Assembly: GCF_901709675.1 (NCBI RefSeq)
Contig: NC_051089.1
Coordinates: 18,970,008 to 19,034,007 of the forward strand
Length of the DNA: 64,000 nucleotides
DNA from: Syngnathus acus
Taxonomy: Eukaryota > Chordata > Actinopteri > Syngnathiformes > Syngnathidae
Direction: 5' to 3'
Below the pieces are notes generated by a model, which searched no databases, was not told the origin of the DNA, and worked only from the letters and a program-made list of their open reading frames with translations. Shown in pieces: positions 55,727-64,000 of this stretch (positions are counted from its first letter, which is position 1; each line of letters begins with the position of its first letter). The translations under genes were made by a program, and so were the position numbers.

Positions 55727-56108
55727 GCAGCCATGCACCCACGTAGCAGTCTGCAGTAACAAATGGAAAGCAGAAAGTGAAAAGCAAAAACTGCAGGGAT
55801 AAGAAATCCAAAATTTGAAAATAATGCTCCAATAAAGAAGTTAAAAGAAGGTTGGGAAGCATTGTCGGAAAGGAAGCAGATAACAGAGATCACAAAAGTA
55901 GTAAAACTTGCAATGATGACTGACTACTAAAAAGTGTTTCTAGTGGTAAAAGGTAAAGCAAGTCAAACCTTGTGTTCCTCCTGTAAAGTACACCATAAAC
56001 AGAAAAGGGACAACATGTCAGCCATTGTTTGTATGATTATACAATAATTCATACATTACATTAGTCAACTGTTTTAGAAATACAGTTGTGGCAAAAAATA
56101 TTGATGTA
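55727..56108. other. Unassigned intron sequence
   Basis: Nothing recognised. Confidence 0.4.
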
Positions 56109-56911
56109 CCGTAATTTTCGGACTATAAGTCGCTCCAGAGTATAAGTCGCACCAGCCATAAAATGCCCAAAAATGTGAAAAAAAACATATATATGTAAGT
56201 CGCTCCGGAGTATAAGTCGCATTTTGGGGGGCAATTTATTCGACAAAATCCAACACCAAGAACAGACATGAATGAGCAACAACAGGCTAAACGATACGGT
56301 ATGCTAACGTGACAAACACAAACGAGGAGCTGAGAACGGGCCTGACGTAACATTCAGTTATTTAAAAAAAACTATTACATAAATAACACGTTTATAAAAC
56401 CATCTGTGTCACTCCAATTCATTAAATCCATCGATCGTCCTTTGTCAACAATGCCGTGTGCCGCGCCGCAGTTCAAATTATTCCACAGGCCCATACAACG
56501 ATATATAAACTATATTTTAAATAACTATCACATAAACAACAATATTATCAAACCATTTGTGTCACTCCAAATCATTAAATCCATCGATCAAATTTCTCGT
56601 CCTTTGTCATCTTGGTGACAGAGGACATGTCCAGAGGATATGGCGCTTTAAAGTGTTAATTACTTTATTTGATTTTTTCTCTCTATTTTTCATGTTTTGA
56701 ATATGTTCAAGATAAAGATATCAAAGCATGTGAAGTGATCAACTATACTAAAAATAACATGTGAAGTGGTCAACTATACTTGTAAGTAAGTGATGTGTTA
56801 ATGATCAAGTAAAAATCTGTGAAAAAAAACATATATAAATCGCTCCTGAGTATAAGTCCCCACCCACCCAAACTATGAAAAAAACCGCGACTTATAGTCC
56901 GAACATTACGG
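56109..56911. mobile_element. TA-flanked inverted-repeat element, CGGACTATAAGTCGC family (long)
   Basis: Left end CCGTAATTTTCGGACTATAA and right end inverse (TTATAGTCCGAACATTACGG), TA on both sides. Inside are repeated units with CATTAAATCCATCGATCGTC, the reverse complement of units in 59712-61350. Confidence 0.87.
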
Positions 56912-57552
56912 TAGTAGGCAACATTTGATGATATTTTGTAACTTTCTCTGAAAAAAGTTTTTTGGTGTTCTCCCTGGAATTACACACTACATTGATTTTA
57001 AACACTACATTTCTACTCATATAGTATGAATACTAAGTAATCTTGAATTAATAAATTAGGCATTACACTGTTTTATAGCACATTTGGCACATTCATAGCA
57101 CACAAGTGCTATGAATATAATTTGTTCATTTCTCAAATTATATACACAATGTATATTCTACTTAACACCTTTACAATTTTGCATCATCTTATAATTTCAT
57201 TTTACTATTTCACCATGTTGAATGTTGGTACAATATGAGGCAGTTTAAGTGTCTCAATACCAACATACAAAACAAGCACCCCTTGCTTTAACTGTTGTCG
57301 AGGCATGTGAAGGCTACGCTGTCTCGTTGTTACAATTATGCTATCAGAACCAAATAAAACCAAATTTTTTCATAGATTTTTACTATTCACAAAATTATGT
57401 TAACGAACTAATAATCCCAATATTTTATGGAATCCTTTTTTGTCACGTGACTGTAAATGATACAAAATTGGTGCAAAAAGAATCTAAACCCAAACAGAGA
57501 TTTTCAAAATTCTGGGCAACTTTTTAAAAATATGTATTATGCTTCAGCTCAC
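56912..57552. other. Unassigned AT-rich intron sequence
   Basis: Nothing recognised. A search by eye for the EAVK microexon in 53874-57552 was negative. Confidence 0.4.
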
Positions 57553-57638
57553 CTCCTCTTCCTCTCCATAGCCTGTCAGGTCCCAGACATAGTTAAGTCG
57601 CATCTGTCGTCTCTTCCAGTGCTCCATGAAGAGAACGG
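57553..57638 (-). CDS. ano1: Anoctamin exon: end of TM2 and first intracellular loop
   Basis: The 86-nt exon has acceptor atatag and donor GTGAGC. With the G carried over it reads [20 protein letters not shown] then LTGYGEEE. The MEHWKR.QMRLNY wording is typical of ANO1. The exon stops in an acidic run (EEE). In mammalian ANO1 the corresponding EEEE run is followed by the four-residue alternative microexon EAVK, a known Ca2+/voltage-sensitivity determinant. Here the next exon recognised joins directly at DH in phase 0, so either the microexon is absent or it lies unrecognised in 53874-57552. Confidence 0.94.
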
Positions 57639-57984
57639 CTATATAATAAAGCATACACAGCTAAATGTAAAACTCACAATAAAGTATAAGGGTTGCATAA
57701 CTGCAGATGTTTAACTCAAAACTAATAAGCTGAAAGTCTTGTAGACTTGTTACTGATGACCTTAATGACATACGTACAATAGGTAGTAGGGTTATATTTC
57801 AATAGCACTTTAAAAAACATGCAGTTACAAAGTATTTTACAAACACATAGGTTAGTATTGACAAACATGAATAAAGTAGACAAGCACGGCAGCACAACAC
57901 AAGAGAATCAATAAACTTCATGTTTATTCAATTAATTCTGATTCGGATTAATCACCATCTTGCGTTGTAATTGTAACTACTGAA
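57639..57984. other. Unassigned intron sequence
   Basis: Nothing recognised. Confidence 0.4.
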
Positions 57985-58190
57985 AAAGTGTTCATCCATC
58001 CCTTTTCAACACCGCTTAACCTGTTCAGGGTCGTGGGGGGGGGGTGCTAACCCTAACCCAAACCCAGCTGACATCGGGCGAAAGGCAAATGACACCCTGA
58101 ACTGGTGGCCAGCCAGTTGCAGGGCATATACAGGCAAACAGTCACACCCACATGTACACCAGGACTCGATCCCACGCTGCCTGCACATTA
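57985..58190 (-). repeat. Dispersed fish repeat, partial
   Basis: Contains CAACACCGCTTAACCTGTTC, GACACCCTGAACTGGTGGCC and ACATGTACACCAGGACTCGA. At 58048-58059 a TAACCCTAACCC stretch replaces the usual GGAGCCTATCCCAG phrase. Same family as 43345-43628. Confidence 0.65.
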
Positions 58191-58825
58191 GTCAGGCGAC
58201 TTTTAGTGCAAATCCTATGAGCAAAATAATTTTGAACAGTGTGTTAACTGTCATTTCATCATGTCTGTCCTCTTTTAATGGTGGTAATATTTCAGACTCA
58301 TAAAGGGACATCTTTAAATAACGTCTACGTTAAATGACAACATAGAAGAGGGAACGTTTTGCTTCTCCCAACATTTGTCCCGCCTCACTCCTTTGTTGGT
58401 GTCTTGGACTAAAGATTCTGGTGGATGGGTGATGCTACCATTTAAAGATAGGAACCAGGGTTGAGGGCAGAGTAGGTTGCAAATAAAGAATTGATATTCA
58501 GCGTCTGACTTCTGGTTACCTTGGGAAGCGCTTGGGATTCCCAAGGAAGAACAGCACAAAGTAACTTGGCGGAGGGAAGTCATGAACAGATTCATAGATT
58601 GTTGAAGATGGATACATGGATAGATACTCAACTGGTATCTTATGTTAGAACCTTGTAAATGACGTATGCTAGAAATTCATCTCGAAATCATAGTCCTCAA
58701 TAAGCGACATTTATAATCTTCATACGGTGTCATTTCTCCTCAGAATGGCCCGTGGATAGCACATGACTGTCAGGCCGCCTTATGCATGCTTACTAATGGT
58801 GACTCGATCAAGCTACAAGTATCTA
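58191..58825. other. Unassigned intron sequence
   Basis: Nothing recognised; the last two bases are the TA of the next element. Confidence 0.4.
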
Positions 58826-60059
58826 CAGTAATCCCTCGCGACATCGCGGTTCGTTTATCGCGGTTTCACGACATCGCGGATTTTTTTCTAACACTAAAAA
58901 AAAATTTTAATTCAAAATAAAACTTCTAAATTGAGGAATTATGGCACGAAAGTTGCCCACACGCCAGCAGAAGGCAGGGAGTGCCCATACAATTGGAGTG
59001 CGTACACTTGTACTTTTTATTAAAACAAAACAAGTTGTAATAAAAAGAGTTCTGAAAATATATTTACAGTGTTGTACCTTGTTATAGAATTTTTTTTATA
59101 ATAACAAAAGAGTTCTAATAACATATTTACAGTATGTACACTTGTACTTTGTTATAAAAAGTTGTTATAATAATAATAAAAGCTGTTCTAAAAATATATT
59201 TACAGCATGTGTTAAGAATTATCCATGTTATTTATGTTATTCAGCCGTGCTTTGATTTAAGGTAGGGTGCTTTATTTCGAAGGCCATTTTCAGGCGATAC
59301 CACTTCCTGTTTCACGTTCGTGTACATGTCAGTTACAGTGATACAGCAGTCATTGACGATGTAAGTGGGTCTCCTAACAAGAGAAATGAACGATCACATA
59401 TGTCTAACCTTTAGGATAATGTAGTATTGCTCCAAATGTTCGTTTAGATTCCTTAAAGCAGACTTTGACTTTGACTTTAGTGGTCCGTTTTCGCGTGTTA
59501 GCACGATCGCGAATTAGCCTCTTTCCGCTAACTCGTTAGCCTGCCCAGAACTTCTTGTTAACATGTTACACGCACACACGTATAATATTTATATTTTCAG
59601 TATTTATACAAAATCTTCTGTGTTATTCATACTATTAATGTACTATTTACATGTTTGAAACAATTATTTAATGTTCTATTAATAAAATATGCACTTAAAG
59701 GATTTCATATACCATATTTTTCGGACTACAAGTCGCGTTTTTTTTCATAGATTGGGTGAGGGGGCGACTTATACTGAAGAGCGACTTCTATGTGAATTAT
59801 TTCACAAATTTTCAAAATTCAAAAGTGAAACGGCGATAAACGAACTGCGATGTAGCAAGGGATTACTGTAATTTGAATTTCAAGTGACGTCAGCGGCGTG
59901 GCGGTTGTTTACATAAAGGACAAAGATTCGATCAAGGGATGACGAAGATGACGAAGGGCCCCACTATCATTAGCATCATTAGCGGCTTTGTTTGTAAGTG
60001 ACACGGAGGACGAAGTGTTTGAAGGATTTGGAGTGACACAGAAGGTTTGAAAAACTATT

Positions 60060-60420
60060 ATGGCTTTTACGCACGCCCGGTCCTACTCTATGGAGCTCTC
60101 TTTCACCTCCGTGGATGGATGTCGGGGGCCGGCGCTCGGCCGGGTTGCTGTCCAGGGACGGTGGGTGGGGCTTGGACATGGCTTTTACGCACACCCGGTC
60201 CTACTCTACGGAGCTCTCTTTCACCTCTGTGGATAGAAGTCGGGGGCCAGCGCTCGGCCGGGTGGCTGTCCGGGGACGGTGGATGGGGCTCGGACATGGC
60301 TTGTACGCACACCCGGTCCTATTCTATGGAGCTCTCTTCCACCTCCGTGGCTGGAAGTGCCACCTCCGGGGATGGAAGTCCACGCCGCCACACGCCTGGA
60401 AGTCAACGCCGGTCCTTGGG
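60060..60420 (+). repeat. 118-bp minisatellite
   Basis: ATGGCTTTTACGCACRCCCG recurs at 60060, 60178 and 60296, exactly 118 bp apart, with about 90 percent or higher identity by eye. The third unit decays after 60370. Because 118 is not a multiple of three, the units are read in different frames, so a protein repeat is unlikely. Confidence 0.95.
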
Positions 60421-60620
60421 GCCGTGTGGCGGTGAACTATTTTAGTTATAGTTATTTGATATATTTTATTTCGTGTAGCAACTTGTATATGTTTTTATCG
60501 TTACAGTTCAGTAGTTGTTGGCTCGTTGAACTCTTGTTTTATTAAATAAAGAGCCGTTTACCAAACCCACGTCTTTCCTTGTACTTTGTTAACGCTACAA
60601 TATAGTTATATACTAGATCT

Positions 60621-61120
60621 GTGGAATAACGATGAGGCTGACGTCAGGGCGCACGCGCGACGTTGTTGATAAAGGACGAGGAATTTGATCGATGGATTTA
60701 ATGATTTGGAGTGACACAGATGGTTTGATAAGATTATTGCTTATATAATAGTTATTTGATATATAATTTATATATCGTTATATGGGCCTGTGGAATATTT
60801 TGAAGTGCAAGCGCCGTCAGCGGCGCTCACCCGTCCGGCATTGTTGACATAAAGGACGACCGATCGATTTAATGATTTGGAGTGACACAGCTGGTTTGAT
60901 AATATTATTGGTTATACAAAAAGTTATTTGATATATAATTTATATATCGTTATATGGGCCTATGGAATATTTTGAAGTGCTACCGCCGTCAGCGGCGCGC
61001 ACCCGGCCGGCATTGTTGACATAAAGGACGATCGATGGATTTAATGAATTGGAGTGACACAGATGGTTTTATAAACGTGTTATTTATGTAATAGTTATTT
61101 GAATAACTCTGAATGTTACG
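60621..61120 (+). repeat. Tandem repeat of about 170 bp, three units
   Basis: TGTGGAATA / TGTGGAATATTTTGAAGTGC units start at 60621, 60790 and 60962. Each contains GACATAAAGGACGA-like, GGATTTAATGATTTGGAGTG and TATATAATTTATATATCG. Related units are in the element at 56109-56911. Confidence 0.9.
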
Positions 61121-61572
61121 TCAGGCCCGTTCTCAGCTCTTCGTTTGTGTTTATGTCACGTTAGCATACCTATCGTTTAGCCTGTTGTTTCTCGTTCATG
61201 TCTGTTCTTGGTGTTGGATTTTGTTGAATAAATTTACCCCAAAATGCAACTTATACTCCAGAGCGACTTATATACGTTTTTTTTCACGTTATTGTGCATT
61301 TTATGGCTAATGCTAATATTCTGGAGCGATTTTTAATCCGAAAAATACGGTACATTTATTGACACAAAAAATGTACAGATGAGAGGGTGACCATTCTTCG
61401 CGGATTTCACTTATCGCGGGTGGTTTTTGGAACCAATTATCTGCTATAAACGAGGTATTACTGTATTTGGAGTGTCTAACCAAGTAATTGTCCAATTGTT
61501 TTGACCTTCAAGTATTAAAACCCATTTACAGGAGTTGTGGGATTCGAGTGTTTACCTACAGGTAATTACTTA

Positions 61573-61742
61573 CCGTAATTTTCGGACTATAAGTCGCACC
61601 GGAGTATAAGTCGCACCAGCCATAAAATGCCCATAAAAGTGAAAAAAAAACATATATATGTATATAAGTCGCTCCTGAGTATAAGTCGCCCCCCCACCCA
61701 AACTATGAAAAAAAACCGCGACTTATAGTCCGAAAATTACGG
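61573..61742. mobile_element. Short CGGACTATAAGTCGC MITE, TA TSD
   Basis: 170 bp. CCGTAATTTTCGGACTATAA at left and the exact inverse (TTATAGTCCGAAAATTACGG) at right, with TA at 61571-61572 and 61743-61744. The two halves are largely complementary. Confidence 0.95.
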
Positions 61743-62101
61743 TAATTAAAATGATACTGTATCACTAGAGCTGGCATCAGTAATTATGACATGTATGGAA
61801 TGATTAACGCATCCAAGGTAACATGTCATTCAAGCCTATTTCAATTTTGCTCTGATGGCTTAAGCACATTTTTTTGTAACTCTTGACTATTTTTGTAAAG
61901 CTCTAAACACAAATAACAGAGCCTTTAAAGGACAATTATCGTAGAAAATTGACTTTTTTTGCTTTTAAAATAATTTTCTTGTGTATTTGGAGTCTCCAAG
62001 GGTGTAGAAAAGTGTAATCCCTCCAGGTGCTGCAGAGATACTTTTATGATCAGTTTGGGGGGTTATTTTTTACTCTGTTCAGTTTTCTCCATTTTCTATT
62101 A
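61743..62101. other. Unassigned intron sequence
   Basis: Nothing recognised. Confidence 0.4.
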
Positions 62102-62761
62102 CAGTGGAGCCTCGGTTTTCGAACACAATCCATTCCAGAAGGCTGTTCGAGAAGTGAATCGTTCGAATTCCGAATCATATTTTCCCATTACAAATAATGG
62201 AAGAACAATCAATCCGTTCCATGCCAAAAAACCCGCCTTTTTTAGCATTTTTTCATTTGCGCAATTTTGTCCAATCACGCAACTGCAGCGCACCGCCGAA
62301 CGCGCAACCGTAGCGCGTCGCCGACCACGCAACTCCACCGCGCTGGTCGCATTATTGTGACAGAGCCGTCGCTGAAATTTAGAAAATATTTTTAAAGTCC
62401 TGATGTACTTTCCAAAATGTAAGTGGACCTCAGTGCGCAGGGATCTTATTTGGTCCGATCGTGCAACCGCAGCGCGCCGGGTGCTCAGTGTCTCATTGCT
62501 TTAGGAGCGTCTTTGTGTTTTAGGATGGCTTTACTGCTCGCACTTGCTTTCTTTGGAGGCATGATTAGAGTTGATGGAATCCTCAGAGTAACGAGAACGT
62601 AATAACGAACGGAGTCAGTTGGCATGCGGGTCGTCTCGGCTCATCTCGCGAGTTTCGACAACCGAATTTCGTCCGACATCCGAAACAAAAAAATCTCGAA
62701 TTTTTTGTTCGAATTCCGATTTGTTCAAGAACCGGGACGTTCGAAAACCGAGGCTCCACTG
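62102..62761. mobile_element. Tigger-like element, CAGTGGAGCCTCGG family, TA TSD
   Basis: Ends CAGTGGAGCCTCGGTTTTCG and the exact inverse (CGAAAACCGAGGCTCCACTG), TA at 62100-62101 and 62762-62763. Its body matches 20859-21390 (AGTCCTGATGTACTTTCCAA). No transposase. Confidence 0.95.
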
Positions 62762-62822
62762 TACGTGTTTTTATCTATTACATCACATCGGTTGGGGCGG
62801 GACAAACCAAACAAGGTAATCA

Positions 62823-63134
62823 GTGTGGACGAACAGTTTTGCAAACCCGGCATGTTTTTCATATGCGCCAACTTTTGTAGTCCAATCAACTCAAGGATCC
62901 CGAAGTGGAGAGATCAAAATGTTTGTTGTTGGATGCATCAATCCACACAAATCATTGCACCGTCCCCCAACATCAGAACCTCAAAGAAGTGCCTTGTCAA
63001 ATTTCATTTTGACAATCAGACGGACAGCTCCTCGCCCCAACCTCCGCATGCCGAGGACTAAGGACATTCTGAGCACAGACGCTGCCAGTGACACACTGCA
63101 CAGGGAGAGGCAACGATCCACGGGCTACTGGTAA
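62823..63134 (+). other. Unrecognised open frame in intron
   Basis: 103 codons on the plus strand, opposite to the anoctamin gene (MWTNSFANPACFSYAPTFVV at the start, ending RQRSTGYW). A frame starting inside reads MFVVGCINPHKSLHRPPTSE, faintly like the first line of a THAP finger (C....H), but the full C2-CH pattern is not complete. Probably repeat-derived. Confidence 0.25.
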
Positions 63135-63527
63135 TCACTATTCACCACGAACTCTGCAAAGACTCTTGCACAACGCATGGTGATCGCAGTCAACAATGGG
63201 ACTATGGGTTTATTTGTGATTTTGGTGTTTTGTTGCGTGTGGATGAAGTTAAAGTAAAAATAAAATGAAGAATGATTTAATTCGGGGAAAAATCTTGCAT
63301 GAAGTAATTAGTATTATATATATTATTTTGTGTTAAAGTGCATGATTTTATGATCTAAGACTAACAATTTATGATTGTTTGTAATTTCATGCTTTGAAGG
63401 TTTTTCACCTGACGAAATAAATTGAGTGAAACCACGTCAAGCCCTTCTTTGCAAGTGGAGAAAGCTGTGCGGTCATAATACATTGACAATGCATACTAAT
63501 AATAGAGTTTACATTCATTGTATTTAC
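63135..63527. other. Unassigned AT-rich intron sequence
   Basis: Nothing recognised before the donor of the exon at 63528. Confidence 0.4.
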
Positions 63528-63688
63528 CCCACAGGGCCATGAAAATGGCGAAAAAGACAGTTGCTGCGTTGTCGAAGAGATGGCTGGCTCTGGCAGTACC
63601 ACATGCTGTCGTGAGTTTCCAGTAGTTACAAGCACTATCACAAAGTGGGCACATTGTGATGTTGTTCCTTGGGTCACAAACCTCCATA
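63528..63688 (-). CDS. ano1: Anoctamin exon: extracellular Cys-rich loop and TM2 start
   Basis: This is the most upstream exon visible. The acceptor is ctatag before TATGGAGG and the donor is GTAAAT at 63527. It codes for [20 protein letters not shown] and onward through a conserved [15 protein letters not shown] and a hydrophobic stretch ending FMALW. Five cysteines of the family's extracellular loop are present, as is an N-x-T sequon (NIT). The exon begins in phase 2 and ends with one base (G), which the next exon completes to Ala. Nothing in the remaining 312 bp of the window upstream resembles the preceding anoctamin exon. Confidence 0.94.
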
Positions 63689-63956
63689 CTATAGGGGGAC
63701 AACAGAGAACTAAATTAGAATAAACCAAAATAATTATATAATGTGAAATTAAAACAGCCAGTCCTTTGGTACAGTGTTTTCCAAATAATTATGCATGTAG
63801 GATTTTCACATGTTGTGTATACAGTTTCTTTGCAGTATAGAAAGCAATACCGATTTCTTTTTTTGCATGGAATGGTCAAATATTTGGAAAAGGATCAAAA
63901 ACATTGGACATTTCAAGACAATCGTTTAACTGGTAAATAACTTGTAATTTTACTTA

Positions 63957-64000
63957 CCGTGTTTTCCCATGCATAATACGCAAAATTTAACTAATTTATT
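63957..64000. repeat. Left end of CCATGTATAATGCGC-family element, cut by window edge
   Basis: CCGTGTTTTCCCATGCATAA and CGCAAAATTTAACTAATTTA match the inverse of the right end of 11328-12134. A TA precedes it (63955-63956). Confidence 0.8.

Larger units (their letters stand above)
59712..61350. mobile_element. Long CGGACTATAAGTCGC element with two tandem-repeat blocks
   Basis: Left end CCATATTTTTCGGACTACAA and right end inverse (TTTTAATCCGAAAAATACGG), TA on both sides (59710-59711 and 61351-61352). Block 1: 118-bp units from 60060. Block 2: units of about 170 bp from about 60621. A fragment ending GCAAGGGATTACTGTA is embedded at 59826-59870. Confidence 0.82.
58826..61463. mobile_element. TA-flanked element, CAGTAATCCCTCGC family, with nested element
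   Basis: Left end CAGTAATCCCTCGCGACATC, right end inverse (ACGAGGTATTACTG), TA on both sides (58824-58825 and 61464-61465). The nested element 59712-61350 fills most of it. A short LINE tail (AAGCAGACTTTGACTTTGAC) is at about 59457. Pogo/Tigger affiliation is likely from the CAGT...ACTG ends and TA target (inference). Confidence 0.75.
9533..63688 (-). other. ano1: Anoctamin (TMEM16) gene, partial, ten internal exons
   Basis: Ten exons on the minus strand join in phase into one anoctamin open frame. Anoctamin-1 and -2 are Ca2+-activated chloride channels of the plasma membrane that work as dimers, each subunit with ten membrane helices. The exons cover the extracellular Cys-rich loop through TM8. 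ANO1-like wording dominates: MEHWKR.QMRLNY, AEYE.RV, VKLT..DR.PAYLT and SFEERLIFK fit ANO1 better than ANO2. Other segments diverge from both, so a diverged ano1 duplicate is possible. Intron lengths in transcript order are 5889, 3679, 9953, 3009, 160, 364, 133, 29321 and 485 bp, followed by more than 9.5 kb running off the window. All introns are GT-AG. The start codon, N-terminal domain, TM1, TM9, TM10 and C-terminus are outside the window. No frame break is seen in any exon. Confidence 0.9.

Noticed and set aside
60047-60445. 132-codon repeat protein over the minisatellite
   Set aside because: The unit length of 118 bp changes frame at each unit and both strands are open, as expected for GC-rich tandem DNA.
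62823-63134. THAP-domain gene
   Set aside because: Only a vague match to the first part of a THAP finger; the required Cys and His spacing is not complete.

Overview
The window looks like an intron-rich stretch of a teleost fish chromosome. Only one host gene is visible: an anoctamin (TMEM16) gene on the minus strand, closest to ANO1. It enters at the high-coordinate end and leaves at the low end. Ten internal exons (63688 down to 9533) can be placed by splice signals, phase and protein similarity. They cover the cysteine-rich extracellular loop, TM2 to TM8, and all six Ca2+-binding positions known from mouse TMEM16A. The 5' and 3' ends of the gene lie outside the window.

Almost everything else is transposable element (TE) sequence in introns. 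This includes Rex1-like, L2, I/Nimb-like and unassigned APE-type LINEs, one Penelope-like element, a chromodomain Ty3/Gypsy element, a solo LTR and tRNA-derived SINEs. DNA transposons are Tc1, pogo/Tigger-like and many hAT elements and MITEs, several with exact 8-bp target-site duplications (TSDs). The assignment to teleosts rests on this mixture of families plus the anoctamin protein.

Layout: 1-9532 is downstream intron, with two LINE fragments and a 5.5-kb hAT element (3316-8826) that swallowed an L2 LINE. Exons follow at 9533-9685 and 10171-10313. Next is one 29.3-kb intron (10314-39634). Its core is a nested stack: a Penelope-like element (22863-39325) is split inside its GIY-YIG domain by a pogo-like element (23322-34778). 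That element holds a chromovirus (23879-33175), which in turn holds a Rex1-like LINE and a hAT element. Six exons are clustered at 39635-43848. The 10-kb intron to 53801 holds a zinc-finger LINE with three further insertions. The last exons are at 53802-53873, 57553-57638 and 63528-63688, separated by hAT MITEs and TA-flanked inverted-repeat elements with internal minisatellites.

No new gene system of prokaryotic type is present. The notable content is the TE stratigraphy (insertion order readable from TSDs and empty/filled site pairs), twin perfect palindromes, a set of TA-flanked repeat families with similar ends, and an anoctamin whose Ca2+ site is coded on both sides of a TE-bloated intron.
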